A DNA stretch of 64,000 nt from Vibrio syngnathi (lineage in GTDB: Bacteria; Pseudomonadota; Gammaproteobacteria; Enterobacterales; Vibrionaceae). The notes under the pieces were generated by a model. It was given only the letters and a program-made list of their open reading frames with translations, searched no databases and had not been told where the DNA came from. Positions 51,829-60,872 of this stretch are shown here, in pieces (positions within the stretch are counted from its first letter, which is position 1; each line of letters begins with the position of its first letter). The translations under genes were made by a program, and so were the position numbers. Where the stretch lies: positions 1,523,965 to 1,587,964 of the forward strand of contig NZ_CP017917.1 in the NCBI RefSeq assembly GCF_002119525.1. The letters run 5' to 3'.

Positions 51829-54255
51829 CTAAACGATTTTCTGCTCATGTTCCTTGCTCGACTCAGTTCCTTTCGACAAGAAACTGGCAACGATCTCTCT
51901 CAGTTTCCCTTGATTGACGGGTTTTGGTAAAAATTCATCCATACCCACATCGAAGCACAAATGCTTATCTCGTTGCACGACGTTGGCCGTCAGCGCAACG
52001 ATCGGAATGTGTTTAGAGGTTCCTTCTTCGAGCGCTCGGATCTGCTTGGTCGCTTCGAAACCATCAAGAACTGGCATCTGGCAATCCATGAAAATCATCA
52101 CATAGTCATTGGCCTTAAATTTCTCGACACCAATTTCACCGTTGTCTGCAATATCCACCTCAAACCCCAGCTTCTTAAGCATCATTTTGGCGACTTGTTG
52201 ATTCACTCTAGAATCTTCAACGACCAAAACCTTACCACTAAACGGAGCAGCCACTGGTTTTGGCTCTTCTTTGATTGGAGCTTGTTTGTCTATTTGTGTC
52301 GTTCTAACAGAAGCAGATGTTGTAGCTTCAACAGAACTCGATGATTTGGTTAATGGCACGGGTTGATTATCTTTAAACGCTACCTCACCTCGATTTGGAT
52401 AGGTAAAGGTTGAGGTATCAGCCGCTCTCGCCAGAACTTCACTCAGCGTCCATTTAAGTTGGTTATCTTGATAAGGGCGAGCAATGTAGGCAACAAAGCC
52501 CACTTGTTTGGCACGCGCTTCATCTTGTTTTCGAGGGTCGGCAGAAATCATCACTAGCTTAGGACAAGCTTTGTCAAAACGCTCAATCAAGCTTTTCGCT
52601 AACTGGAACCCATCAATAGACGGCATCACTTTATCAATCAGTACCAAATCATAAGGCGACGACTTCGCCACAGACTCCGAAACAAGCTCTAACGCTTGGG
52701 TGGCGGTTTCACAACACTCGGACTTAACGCCGAATGATTGAAGTTGTGTTGAGGTAATACGCATGTTCAACTGGCTGTCATCAACCAGAAGTACCGAGAC
52801 TTTATTAAAATCGATGTTACTCTCATCAACATCCAGACACGGGTCAAAGTCAGCAGTAAAGTAGAATGTACTCCCTTTGCCTAAGACACTGGTTAGTTCA
52901 AGCTTACTGCCCATCAAGGTCACTATCTTGTCACAGATAGTGAGGCCAAGCCCGGTGCCTCCGTAAATGCGCGTCGTGCTGCCGTCAGCTTGTTGAAACT
53001 TGTCAAACACCGATTGTTGTTTGTCTTCTGCGATACCGATACCACTGTCGGTCACCTCAAATTTCACTCTGAGTTTTTGTTCTGGCTCTATGACTTCTTC
53101 CAAGCGAAGTGAGAGCATGACATGACCATGTTCGGTAAATTTGATGGCGTTGCCGACTAGGTTGTTCAACACCTGTCTTAACTGAGTGCCATCGCCAATC
53201 ACCATGGTTGGGATCTTAGGATCAATCGCCAGTTGGAATTTGAGCCCTTTTTGCTCGGCTTTAACTCTGAAGGTCGACTCTACATCGGCAGCAATACCCA
53301 TCATTTTCATCGGCTCTTGTTGAAGCTCTAAACGACCCGCTTCAATCTTCGAGTAGTCGAGAATGTCATTGATTAAATCGAGTAGAGTAAGCGAAGAGGT
53401 GTTGAGCATGTCGACATACTCTTTTTGCTCTTTAGGCATATCCATTTCAGAAAGCAGTGATGAAAGCCCGATAATCCCGTTCATTGGAGTGCGGATTTCG
53501 TGGCTCATGTTGGCAAGAAATTCACTCTTGTTGCGGTTCGCTACCTCTGCAATATCTTTGGCTTTTTCCAATTCTTGGTATTGTTGGCGAATACGTTCAA
53601 TCGACTGATTGTAGCTACTCTCTAGTGTCGAGATCTCATCACTGTACGTAGAGTTAGTGGGTGTTAAAAATCGCGGTTTGTTGTCTTCAACCTGTTGATG
53701 GTTGATCTGAGAAGACATGGTCATTAAGCGCTTGACTACAAGGCGGTAGACGATGGTTAAACATACCAGAGACAATAAGAAGATTTTAACTGCTTCGAAG
53801 GCGAGCAATAATAAGACCCGATCTTCAAAGTCGTTGAGAATCATACTCAGATCAGACTGCACCGTGAGCGTCGCCAGTTGGAACTCAGAGCCTCCCATCT
53901 GATGCACCATATCCCAAGATTGAGAATAAGACTGACCGGACGTCTGTTGACCTAATTCTAAAATTTTTTCATCGGGGCTTTCTATTAACAGATAACTGAC
54001 CGAGGGTAAGCGGGAGATACCTTCAGCTTGCACAAACAGTTGCTCTCGGTCTTCAACCCACAAACTGGCGGTTAAGCCGGAAAGATAACCAGCCTTAACC
54101 TGTTCGATCTGAGAACTGATAAAAGAAACTCGATTTTGGTACTCCACATACAAACCTAGACCTGTCACTATGACTGTGAATAAGGTACTGATTGCGATGA
54201 TTACCCCGATCAACTGTCGGGAGAGTCCAATATAGCGTTTTCCTTTATTCACCAT
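51829..54255 (-). CDS. Hybrid sensor histidine kinase with two receiver domains
   Basis: An 808-residue membrane kinase. Transmembrane segments at about 15-37 and 147-175 enclose a periplasmic domain of about 110 residues. A HAMP-like linker and coiled coil follow, then the H box [15 protein letters not shown] with H252. The ATPase domain has [24 protein letters not shown] and GGTGLGLTI. Two receivers follow: one at about 490-610 (phospho-acceptor in [13 protein letters not shown]) and one at about 670-795 ([12 protein letters not shown]). There is no Hpt domain, so an Hpt protein elsewhere should finish the relay. It is divergent from the periplasmic binding protein gene, 88 bp apart. Confidence 0.95.
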   Translation of the reverse strand: MVNKGKRYIGLSRQLIGVIIAISTLFTVIVTGLGLYVEYQNRVSFISSQIEQVKAGYLSGLTASLWVEDREQLFVQAEGISRLPSVSYLLIESPDEKILELGQQTSGQSYSQSWDMVHQMGGSEFQLATLTVQSDLSMILNDFEDRVLLLLAFEAVKIFLLSLVCLTIVYRLVVKRLMTMSSQINHQQVEDNKPRFLTPTNSTYSDEISTLESSYNQSIERIRQQYQELEKAKDIAEVANRNKSEFLANMSHEIRTPMNGIIGLSSLLSEMDMPKEQKEYVDMLNTSSLTLLDLINDILDYSKIEAGRLELQQEPMKMMGIAADVESTFRVKAEQKGLKFQLAIDPKIPTMVIGDGTQLRQVLNNLVGNAIKFTEHGHVMLSLRLEEVIEPEQKLRVKFEVTDSGIGIAEDKQQSVFDKFQQADGSTTRIYGGTGLGLTICDKIVTLMGSKLELTSVLGKGSTFYFTADFDPCLDVDESNIDFNKVSVLLVDDSQLNMRITSTQLQSFGVKSECCETATQALELVSESVAKSSPYDLVLIDKVMPSIDGFQLAKSLIERFDKACPKLVMISADPRKQDEARAKQVGFVAYIARPYQDNQLKWTLSEVLARAADTSTFTYPNRGEVAFKDNQPVPLTKSSSSVEATTSASVRTTQIDKQAPIKEEPKPVAAPFSGKVLVVEDSRVNQQVAKMMLKKLGFEVDIADNGEIGVEKFKANDYVMIFMDCQMPVLDGFEATKQIRALEEGTSKHIPIVALTANVVQRDKHLCFDVGMDEFLPKPVNQGKLREIVASFLSKGTESSKEHEQKIV

Positions 54256-54343
54256 ACAAAAATTACCATTATTGTTATCCTAGCAAACTACAATTACTCA
54301 ACTAGTATAATAGTAGTCATTCATCAAATAACTAGGGAAGGTT

Positions 54344-55102
54344 ATGAAAAAACATCTAATAGTTGCATCCATAGTCAGTTTGTTTTCAAGCAGTTATGCT
54401 TTTGCAAGCGAACCTGTTCACTACTACATTATTGCAAGCCAAGCGCAACCTTTTCAGATCGAAACTGACGGGTCATCTCACAGAGGAATGGTTTCGGATA
54501 TTGTTGAAGCCGTATTTGACAACAGCCAATACGAGATCGATTACCACACCTACCCTTTCAACCGAATGATCGACAAGCTCGATGCGAGAGAGAACCCAAA
54601 CTGGGTCACCTATGGCAGCCCAAGTTGGGGAAATATCCAATCTGTAAACCTGTCTAAAGATCCGATTTACAATGTAAAACATGTGTTACTCAGCAGCGGC
54701 AAGAAACCATTTGAGTTCAACACTATCGATGATTTAAACGGAAAAGCGGTAGTATTGCTGGTGGGGTTTGAATATCCAAATCTAGAGCCTTATATCCAAC
54801 AAGGTAAGCTTAACGAGATTCGAGTTAAAGATTACAGCGCGGCTTTTCGTGTATTAAACCGAACTCCGGGTGATACCGTTTTTGTTGAAATGGAATCTCG
54901 AATCAAATACAACCTAAATGAGCAGAAACTCAGTATTGATGACTACCAGATGCAAGAGTTTGGCTCAGTGATCAATAACTACCCCATCCATTTAGCATTT
55001 GACCCAGAGATGGATCCTAAACTGCAAAGCTTCATCGACCAGCGCCTCGACCAAATGAAAGACGATGGTCAGCTCAACGACATTGTACAAAACTATCTAT
55101 AG
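54344..55102 (+). CDS. Periplasmic substrate-binding protein (SBP_bac_3 type)
   Basis: A 252-residue exported protein. The signal peptide is residues 1-22 (LIVASIVSLFSSSYAFA), followed by the two-lobed type 2 periplasmic binding fold: FQIETDGSSHRGMVSDIVEAVF, FNRMIDKLDARENPNWVTYG, INNYPIHLAFDPEM and the last helix LDQMKDDGQLNDIVQNYL. Its length suits amino-acid-type binding proteins, but no permease or ATPase gene is adjacent. It shares an 88-bp promoter region with a hybrid kinase gene, so it may deliver a ligand signal to that kinase instead. This is inference from context. Confidence 0.87.
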   Translation: MKKHLIVASIVSLFSSSYAFASEPVHYYIIASQAQPFQIETDGSSHRGMVSDIVEAVFDNSQYEIDYHTYPFNRMIDKLDARENPNWVTYGSPSWGNIQSVNLSKDPIYNVKHVLLSSGKKPFEFNTIDDLNGKAVVLLVGFEYPNLEPYIQQGKLNEIRVKDYSAAFRVLNRTPGDTVFVEMESRIKYNLNEQKLSIDDYQMQEFGSVINNYPIHLAFDPEMDPKLQSFIDQRLDQMKDDGQLNDIVQNYL

Positions 55103-55198
55103 CACTTGGCTAGCTCTAACTTGATTAGCCAATTACTCATGAATGACTTCGCGACACGTTTTTGTTCTTTGGGTCAAGCTTAGAAAACTGACAATCAA

Positions 55199-55230
55199 AA
55201 GGCCGCTCTGTAAGCTTACAGAGCGGCCTT
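55199..55230. terminator. Perfect 32-bp palindrome terminator between convergent genes
   Basis: The 32 bp are a complete palindrome (AAGGCCGCTCTGTAAG and its complement). It follows the binding-protein gene and faces the NADAR gene. The short flanking T/A runs allow termination in both directions. Confidence 0.9.
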
Positions 55231-55282
55231 AATTTATTAGTAATAGCTCAAAAACGTATTAATAGAGCGCGAGTCGATTCAT

Positions 55283-55768
55283 TTAATGCGAAGCGATCAA
55301 ATTCAGCTGCTGAGTACGAAGTTCTTGTCGTACTGCCATCAGAATCTTTCCTAAATGGTTCTCGCCGGTTCCATCGCCACCATCCCCCCAGAAGTGATCT
55401 TTGTGCGAATGCTCTTTGATCACCGAATCTCCGGTATTAGTAAGAAACAACGCAAACTGTGGGTTCTGCCTGAACTTCTCAGTGACAATGAACTGCATCA
55501 CTTCAACACGAATGTCATACCAATCTTCCCGAACTTGGTCTTCATAATCACGGCTTAAAGAGAATGCTTCAGCAGGAGTCGAGGCTTCGAGAATGGTGTT
55601 GCGCAGCGCTTGAGAGGCAAACTTCATCGCTTGATAATAATGCTCGCTGGTTGCCCAAACTTGATCGTCGATTTTGATAGGACAAGCGGCAAAATTTGAC
55701 AGGTACCCGTTTGGATCTTCAGGTTCATAGAACAGCACTTCTTTGGCTTTCGCCACCGAATTACACAT
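55283..55768 (-). CDS. NADAR-domain protein (YbiA-like N-glycosidase family)
   Basis: A 161-residue protein of the NADAR/YbiA family. Motifs: FYEPEDPNGYLSNFAACPIKIDDQVWATSEHYYQAMKF near the start and NHLGKILMAVRQEL at the end, with HFWGDGGDGTGEN between. Characterised YbiA-type proteins cleave N-glycosidic bonds of riboflavin-pathway intermediates, and other NADAR proteins remove ADP-ribose from guanine. I chose the ATG at 55768 because AAGGAGAAGG lies just before it; the frame remains open to 55843. Confidence 0.92.
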   Translation of the reverse strand: MCNSVAKAKEVLFYEPEDPNGYLSNFAACPIKIDDQVWATSEHYYQAMKFASQALRNTILEASTPAEAFSLSRDYEDQVREDWYDIRVEVMQFIVTEKFRQNPQFALFLTNTGDSVIKEHSHKDHFWGDGGDGTGENHLGKILMAVRQELRTQQLNLIASH

Positions 55769-56033
55769 AGCCTTCTCCTTACCAACAACATCGCATATTT
55801 TTGCTTTAACTTTAAAATTAGTGGCGTTGCATATAACTGTCAAACAACTTAGTTAAAGAGTATACCAAGGGCATGTTTTTAGCCGAGAACAAGTAATGTA
55901 GAGGAAGGACAATGGATTTAAATGGTGAGAGGCAAGGAGCATGGTTTACTTATAAAAAGCACAAGTTTCTTTAAAAAAGGCATATAAATCAAAGGGTGGT
56001 GGTACGCCACCCTTCTAAATGCAATGGGGATTG

Positions 56034-56228
56034 TTAATGAATTAGACCTAGCTCCCTCGCTTCTTCCAGACTAAAACCGCTTTCTCTAATTTCTCTTAGA
56101 GCTTCAATACGACGACGAGCTTCAGCAGACTTCATTTTCTTTTCTGGTTTGAAAGATACTTCTTCTTCAGCATCCCACTTATTTGCAATATTTGTCATTT
56201 CATCATGGTTGATAGAATTAATGGACAT
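56034..56228 (-). CDS. PA3496-like small envelope-integrity protein
   Basis: A 64-residue protein. The C-terminal half, KMKSAEARRRIEALREIRESGFSLEEARELGL, has the basic-acidic helix of the family annotated as PA3496 putative envelope integrity protein. There is no signal peptide or membrane segment. I chose the ATG at 56228, which has GGAGG 8 nt upstream; the longer open frame to 56357 is not supported by any ribosome-binding site. The function is not established. Confidence 0.72.
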   Translation of the reverse strand: MSINSINHDEMTNIANKWDAEEEVSFKPEKKMKSAEARRRIEALREIRESGFSLEEARELGLIH

Positions 56229-56589
56229 GTTTTCCTCCGAAAAGCACCATGTAATGGACAGGTAATCTGTAGCAAATGCTATTTCGCTTGTTAAGCAATT
56301 CTGTACTGAAATGTGATGATTCCGACGCTTCACAAAGCTAATTAATAAATGCCTCATTTAAACTTTGCCAAAGCCATTTTCTGCCATTACATTTAAAAGA
56401 TTACCCATAAGAAATGTGGTTTGATCCACCTCTCATTTTCCTCGTTCTCATTTCCTATTTCCCACTGAAACTTCATGAAATAATCAAAAAATAATTCGAG
56501 TCACTTCATTCTTTTTGTGCTCTTCTCTTTCACTAAATTCAACACATGTTAATGATAATAATTATCAATATCATAACTGAGTGTTTATC
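56229..56589. other. Promoter region with Fur box
   Basis: No gene seen. The right end holds the Fur-type box at 56553-56567, upstream of the ABC ATPase pair. Confidence 0.7.
56553..56567 (+). promoter_or_regulatory. Fur box
   Basis: TGATAATAATTATCA is an exact 7-1-7 Fur motif (TGATAAT-N-ATTATCA), 22 bp before the ATG at 56590. At that position it would block transcription when iron is replete. Confidence 0.85.
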
Positions 56590-57414
56590 ATGTCTAGGGA
56601 AAATTCAGAGACACCTCTTCTCGAAGTGAAGAATCTATGTGTCGATTACATTACCGATGACGGCGATTTTAATGCCGTAAAATCCGTAAGCTTTAACATA
56701 GGCCAAGGCGAGATTTTTGGTTTAGCGGGAGAGTCAGGGTGTGGCAAAAGTACCATCGCATTTGCCATTAACCGCCTGCATAAGCCACCGGCTTTTATCT
56801 CTGGCGGGCAAATACTGTTTGGCGGGCAAGATCTGCTGAGCTTATCGGACAGCCACTTGAACACCTTACGTTGGAGTGAGATCGCAATGGTGTTCCAGAG
56901 CGCGATGAACTCGCTTAACCCTGTACTGACCATTGAAGAACAGTTTGCCGATGTATTGCGCCACCACAAGGGCATGAACAACGAGCAAGCAAAAGATCGC
57001 GCCGAAAAGTTACTCGACCTAGTCAATATCCCTCGCCACCGTCTAACCGAGTACCCGCACCAGTTTAGCGGTGGGATGCGTCAACGTTTGGTGATTGCGA
57101 TAGCTCTCGCGCTCAACCCTAAGTTAATTATCATGGATGAACCGACCACGGCACTGGATGTGGTTGTACAGCGCGAAATTCTGCAGCAAATACACCAACT
57201 CAGAGAAGAGTTTGGTTTCTCAATATTGTTTATCACCCACGACCTCGCACTAATGAGCCAACTGTGCGATCGAATTGCCATCATGCGTCATGGACAGATA
57301 GTTGAAGTCAACCAAGCCCATGAGATTCGCAATAACCCTCAGCACTCCTATACCCAAAAGCTATGGAGTTCCTTCCCCAATATTCACGAACACGCTCACG
57401 CAACTGCGTGCTAG
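56590..57414 (+). CDS. Oligopeptide/nickel-type ABC ATPase (DppD-like)
   Basis: A 274-residue ATP-binding protein of the Opp/Dpp/Nik D group. Walker A is GESGCGKSTIAF, the Q-loop is MVFQSAMNSLNPVLTI, the signature is QFSGGMRQRLVIAIAL, Walker B is LIIMDEPTTALD and the H-loop is LFITHDLALMSQ. The C-terminal extension is shorter than in DppD and lacks the usual cysteine-rich segment. The ATG at 56590 follows a Fur box. It is 9 bp before its partner ATPase. No permease or binding-protein gene is present in this cluster. Confidence 0.92.
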   Translation: MSRENSETPLLEVKNLCVDYITDDGDFNAVKSVSFNIGQGEIFGLAGESGCGKSTIAFAINRLHKPPAFISGGQILFGGQDLLSLSDSHLNTLRWSEIAMVFQSAMNSLNPVLTIEEQFADVLRHHKGMNNEQAKDRAEKLLDLVNIPRHRLTEYPHQFSGGMRQRLVIAIALALNPKLIIMDEPTTALDVVVQREILQQIHQLREEFGFSILFITHDLALMSQLCDRIAIMRHGQIVEVNQAHEIRNNPQHSYTQKLWSSFPNIHEHAHATAC

Positions 57415-57423
57415 GAGAGCTCC

Positions 57424-58356
57424 ATGTCACAACCTATTTTTCAAGTAAAAAACCTCGTTAAAGAATTCACTGTTGGTGGTGGATTTGGCAAAGAAGAGAT
57501 CTTTAGAGCACTGCATGGGGTGAGTTTTGATTTACATGCAGGTAAAACATTGGCACTGGTTGGCGAATCAGGCTGCGGGAAAAGCACCTGCGCTCGACTG
57601 ATGACCAAAGTGTATCCGCAAACAGAGGGAGAAATACTGTTCAATGGCAGAGATATTTCTACCTTAAAAGGTCGTAAAGATATCTTGGATTACCGAAGCC
57701 GCGTGCAAATGATATTTCAAGACCCATTTGGCTCACTCAATCCAACCCACACCATTGAACACCACTTAACGCGACCCCTTAAGATCCACAAGCAAGTTGC
57801 TACGAAACAAGCTCTCGCAGAGCGTCTTAACGAGTTATTAACGCTGGTGGAGTTGCCCATCGAAACTCTCACTAAATACCCTCATGAGCTCAGTGGAGGC
57901 CAAAGACAGCGCATAAACTTAGCCAGAGCACTCGCAGTCGGTGCTGAGGTTATCCTTGCCGATGAACCCACCTCGATGTTGGATGTTTCAATACGACTCG
58001 GTGTTTTGAACCTAATGCAGAGGATGAAGAAAGAGTTAGGGATAGGTTTTTTGTACATTACGCATGATCTCGCAACAGCACACTACATCGCAGAAGAGAC
58101 GGCTGTGATGTACAAGGGACAGATCGTTGAGTGGGGATCAACCCAGTCGATCTTAACCAACCCACAACACCCATACACTAAGTTATTGATCTCTGCTGTG
58201 CCCGATCCTGATCTACCATTTGGCGAACTCGTGAAAAATGAGCCAAACTATTCAATAGACGCTGATCGTATTCGTGAACAAAGCAGTGAAATACAGCATG
58301 AGATCAAGCAAGTTTCAGATAATCACTATGTTAAACAGTGGGATAACGTTGCATGA
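57424..58356 (+). CDS. Oligopeptide/nickel-type ABC ATPase (DppF-like)
   Basis: A 310-residue partner ATPase of the OppF/DppF group: Walker A GESGCGKSTCAR, Q-loop MIFQDPFGSLNP, signature ELSGGQRQRINLARAL, Walker B VILADEPTSMLDVS and H-loop FLYITHDLATAHY. The C-terminal tail includes AVPDPDLPFGEL. GAGAGC precedes the ATG. The next gene overlaps its end by 4 bp. Together the two ATPases would drive import through two permeases encoded elsewhere; the Fur box suggests an iron-related solute. Confidence 0.92.
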   Translation: MSQPIFQVKNLVKEFTVGGGFGKEEIFRALHGVSFDLHAGKTLALVGESGCGKSTCARLMTKVYPQTEGEILFNGRDISTLKGRKDILDYRSRVQMIFQDPFGSLNPTHTIEHHLTRPLKIHKQVATKQALAERLNELLTLVELPIETLTKYPHELSGGQRQRINLARALAVGAEVILADEPTSMLDVSIRLGVLNLMQRMKKELGIGFLYITHDLATAHYIAEETAVMYKGQIVEWGSTQSILTNPQHPYTKLLISAVPDPDLPFGELVKNEPNYSIDADRIREQSSEIQHEIKQVSDNHYVKQWDNVA

Positions 58357-58829
58357 ATGAACTAGACACTTGGTTAGATCGGATCGGAAATTGGTACAAA
58401 GACCGAAAGCATGATCAAGTGGAGAAGTTAGAGCCTTTGATCTTAACGCCTCCAGATGCACTCTGGGGGCCTTTGATCACGGATGAGCAGAGCAAAGGCA
58501 TCGCATGCTGGTTAGACGGGTGCTTGCGTATCTTCGACCATTCACGCTACGATTCACCAAATAAGGCATACCAATTCTTACAGCTTGCTTACGGTAAGCT
58601 GCAACAAGTGGTGTCTAATCCAGCAAGCGAAATGGAACTTAAAGATTGGTGTATGAAACGAATGCAGCACCTTGCGGTACTAAGCCTGGAGTTTTGCAAC
58701 CAGCAAAGTCATAGCGGTTGGCAAGAGCAGTCCCATCAACTAATTAATGCCCATGTCCAGTTTATGGCTGCGCATGCTTGGAATGAACCTCGGAACAATG
58801 ATCAAGGAGCTTGGGTTGCTTCACATTAA
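58353..58829 (+). CDS. Hypothetical protein coupled to the ABC ATPases
   Basis: A 158-residue protein with no recognised family. It is alpha-helical and Trp-rich, with no signal peptide or membrane segment. Blocks include LDTWLDRIGNWYKDRKHDQVE, GCLRIFDHSRYDSPNKAYQFLQLAYGKLQ and DWCMKRMQHLAVLSLEFC. Its ATG (58353) overlaps the stop of the second ATPase by 4 bp (ATGA), so it is almost certainly co-translated and belongs to this Fur-controlled unit. A cytoplasmic accessory role is inferred from context only. Confidence 0.75.
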   Translation: MNELDTWLDRIGNWYKDRKHDQVEKLEPLILTPPDALWGPLITDEQSKGIACWLDGCLRIFDHSRYDSPNKAYQFLQLAYGKLQQVVSNPASEMELKDWCMKRMQHLAVLSLEFCNQQSHSGWQEQSHQLINAHVQFMAAHAWNEPRNNDQGAWVASH

Positions 58830-58898
58830 GATCTGCTCAGACAACCAATGCGCCCTCAAACCAATTTGAAATATGAGGGCACAAGCTTAAGCTTTGTA

Positions 58899-60455
58899 TC
58901 AGATATCAATATCCGCCACATACTTAAAGTCAGAAGTATTTAGACATGTTGTATCTAAAGTAAGCATATTCTCGGGTTCATTGATCGAGCTAAGAATCAA
59001 ATTTTTCAGGCAAGGAACCCAATCTTGGGCATCCGTCAAAATACCATGAGAACCTTGATCGTAGGTCAAACTAAGCATGTTCGAGAATTTCTTAGCAGAA
59101 ACATCTGCCAGTCCAGGTGGTGTAATACCATCATTCGCACCGTTGAGAACGAGTACTGGATAATCAACCTTCTCCATAGAGGCATAAGAGCTGCTAGATA
59201 CAAGCTCAATACCCAAAGCTTGGCATGCTTCAAGAGTCAACCCAAAATGAGTACTATTATCTACTACATTTTGTACATCCGTTCCCCACTTTGCACGACT
59301 CTTATGATAGCTTGTGTAGTACTTCTGTTTAACTGGCTCCTCAGCACAAATATTTGCTAACCCCATGGCAGCAAATTGACTTGGATTAGAAGAGTCATAA
59401 GCATTTGCCTTAAGAGCAATCAATGCGTCTAACCCAGTTTCTATTTCTTCTTTGGTTAATTTCACCAACTCAACTGGGTTGAATTTACCAGCTGCAGGTA
59501 TACTGTCATCACGACGCATGCTTCTTGTGGTCAAGTAGTTGACAAAAAAATCATGGTACTTCTCATCAATCTGAGCAAATTTTGTATTTAGATCAGATTT
59601 AAATTTCGTTTCATCGCAGTACCCAGTACTACGCGCGCACACTTCTAGGATCCTATCTAACGCTTCATAGTTTGACCAAGGCATATCCTTGATGCCATTC
59701 ATTTCGATGGGAAATACGCCGTCTAATACCATCATTTGAATTGTATTGGATGCCTGATAACCTGCTTTAATCTGTTTTTGCTCTTCACGAGCCATTGTCA
59801 TAGCTAGACGTGTTCCATATGACACACCATAAAGCTTCCACCCTCCGTCTATTTCTTTAACTTCAGAGAGTTTCATCTCTAACAACAGTAAGTCTAATGC
59901 ATTATTTATATTCGTATATTGGCTCAAATCCACGCCATCGTTGACATATTTATCCTTGCAACCTTTAATCTGCTGAGCAGTACCAGAGTCTTCAAATTCG
60001 CAGCTCAAAGAGGGAGTAGAATACCCGGTACCACGTTGATCAACAAAATAGATGTCATGATTAGCCGATAAAACAGAAAGATCATTTTCAATTTCTTGGG
60101 CCCAATCAATAGACATGCCGCCCGGACCACCATTAAGGTGTAAGAAGGCGCCTTTTTTGGGTCCCTGCGAAAGAGTTTTAGCAACCGCAACTTTAATTTT
60201 TTTCCCCTCTGGCTGCATGTAGTCTTCTGGCACCTCTAGAAGCCAACAACTATCAACCGTCCTGGGCTTTACATAGTTCTTGTCAACCAATTGTAGTTGA
60301 TTACATTGCACCGTCTGCAGTTGAACCGACACATTTGATAGCGTTGATAAGTTTACTAGGCTAGTACCGGTTACTGATGGAGTACTGCCTTCATCCCCTC
60401 CTCCACATCCAGCAATCGCTGTTGCAATCACTAATACTGCTAATTTTCTATTCAT
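58899..60455 (-). CDS. Secreted lipoprotein alpha/beta hydrolase (TAP-like peptidase family)
   Basis: A 518-residue lipoprotein (signal MNRKLAVLVIATAIAGC, lipobox IAGC) with an alpha/beta hydrolase fold. The oxyanion segment is LNGGPGGMS, followed by DQRGTGYS, the nucleophile elbow YGVSYGTRLA, a cysteine-rich lid (ARSTGYCDE and others), and the C-terminal TAP-like part with the acid in LVLNGANDGITPP and the His in YDQGSHGIL. Family members remove N-terminal residues or tripeptides, or hydrolyse esters. I chose the ATG at 60455 because it gives the lipoprotein signal. It is convergent with nothing and monocistronic. Confidence 0.88.
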   Translation of the reverse strand: MNRKLAVLVIATAIAGCGGGDEGSTPSVTGTSLVNLSTLSNVSVQLQTVQCNQLQLVDKNYVKPRTVDSCWLLEVPEDYMQPEGKKIKVAVAKTLSQGPKKGAFLHLNGGPGGMSIDWAQEIENDLSVLSANHDIYFVDQRGTGYSTPSLSCEFEDSGTAQQIKGCKDKYVNDGVDLSQYTNINNALDLLLLEMKLSEVKEIDGGWKLYGVSYGTRLAMTMAREEQKQIKAGYQASNTIQMMVLDGVFPIEMNGIKDMPWSNYEALDRILEVCARSTGYCDETKFKSDLNTKFAQIDEKYHDFFVNYLTTRSMRRDDSIPAAGKFNPVELVKLTKEEIETGLDALIALKANAYDSSNPSQFAAMGLANICAEEPVKQKYYTSYHKSRAKWGTDVQNVVDNSTHFGLTLEACQALGIELVSSSSYASMEKVDYPVLVLNGANDGITPPGLADVSAKKFSNMLSLTYDQGSHGILTDAQDWVPCLKNLILSSINEPENMLTLDTTCLNTSDFKYVADIDI

Positions 60456-60575
60456 CGACAAAACATCCCTACAAAAATACAATTAGGGGAGAGTATTATT
60501 GATTTTGACAATTAAACATGAAAAGAATGGTCTTGATAATTGCGCCTTTTATATTTTAAGAAGCAATAAATACGG

Positions 60576-60610
60576 AACTATGATCAAAGGGCTATGCCTT
60601 GATCATAGTT
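60576..60610. repeat. Hairpin with two ATGATCA sites downstream of rctB
   Basis: AACTATGATCAA (60576-60587) is perfectly complementary to TTGATCATAGTT (60599-60610). Each arm contains the ATGATCA core seen in the ori2 12-mers, in opposite orientation. It lies just beyond the rctB terminator. Confidence 0.85.
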
Positions 60611-60644
60611 ACAGGGTGAGTATGTTATTCGATGAATTTCAGGC

Positions 60645-60673
60645 AAAAAAAAGCGAGTCCCCTAGGAACTCGC
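60645..60673 (-). terminator. Terminator of rctB
   Basis: On the minus strand, GCGAGTTCC pairs with GGGACTCGC (one mismatch) around TAG, followed by eight T. It is 200 bp after the rctB stop. Confidence 0.9.
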
Positions 60674-60872
60674 GAAAATCTATTCAGTATGATGTAACAA
60701 AATATGAGCCAATCTATTAATCATAAGAAAGGACAAAGGTTGTCTATTCGGGATAAATAATAATCAACTAGGTGCTCTATATTGTCATCACATTGTCAGC
60801 ATTAGGTGCGGTTATTATCAACACCTAATGATGTTCAGATCATCCATTCAGCAACGATTATAGGACTCACGG

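Noticed and set aside
58851..58895. Hairpin TGCGCCCTCA...TGAGGGCACA as a terminator after the Fur-controlled genes
   Set aside because: The stem has a mismatch and a long loop, and no T-run follows on either strand, so I could not support it as an intrinsic terminator.
60499..60720. 73-codon plus-strand frame downstream of rctB
   Set aside because: It runs through the rctB terminator and the ATGATCA hairpin, has no ribosome-binding site, and is better explained by those elements.
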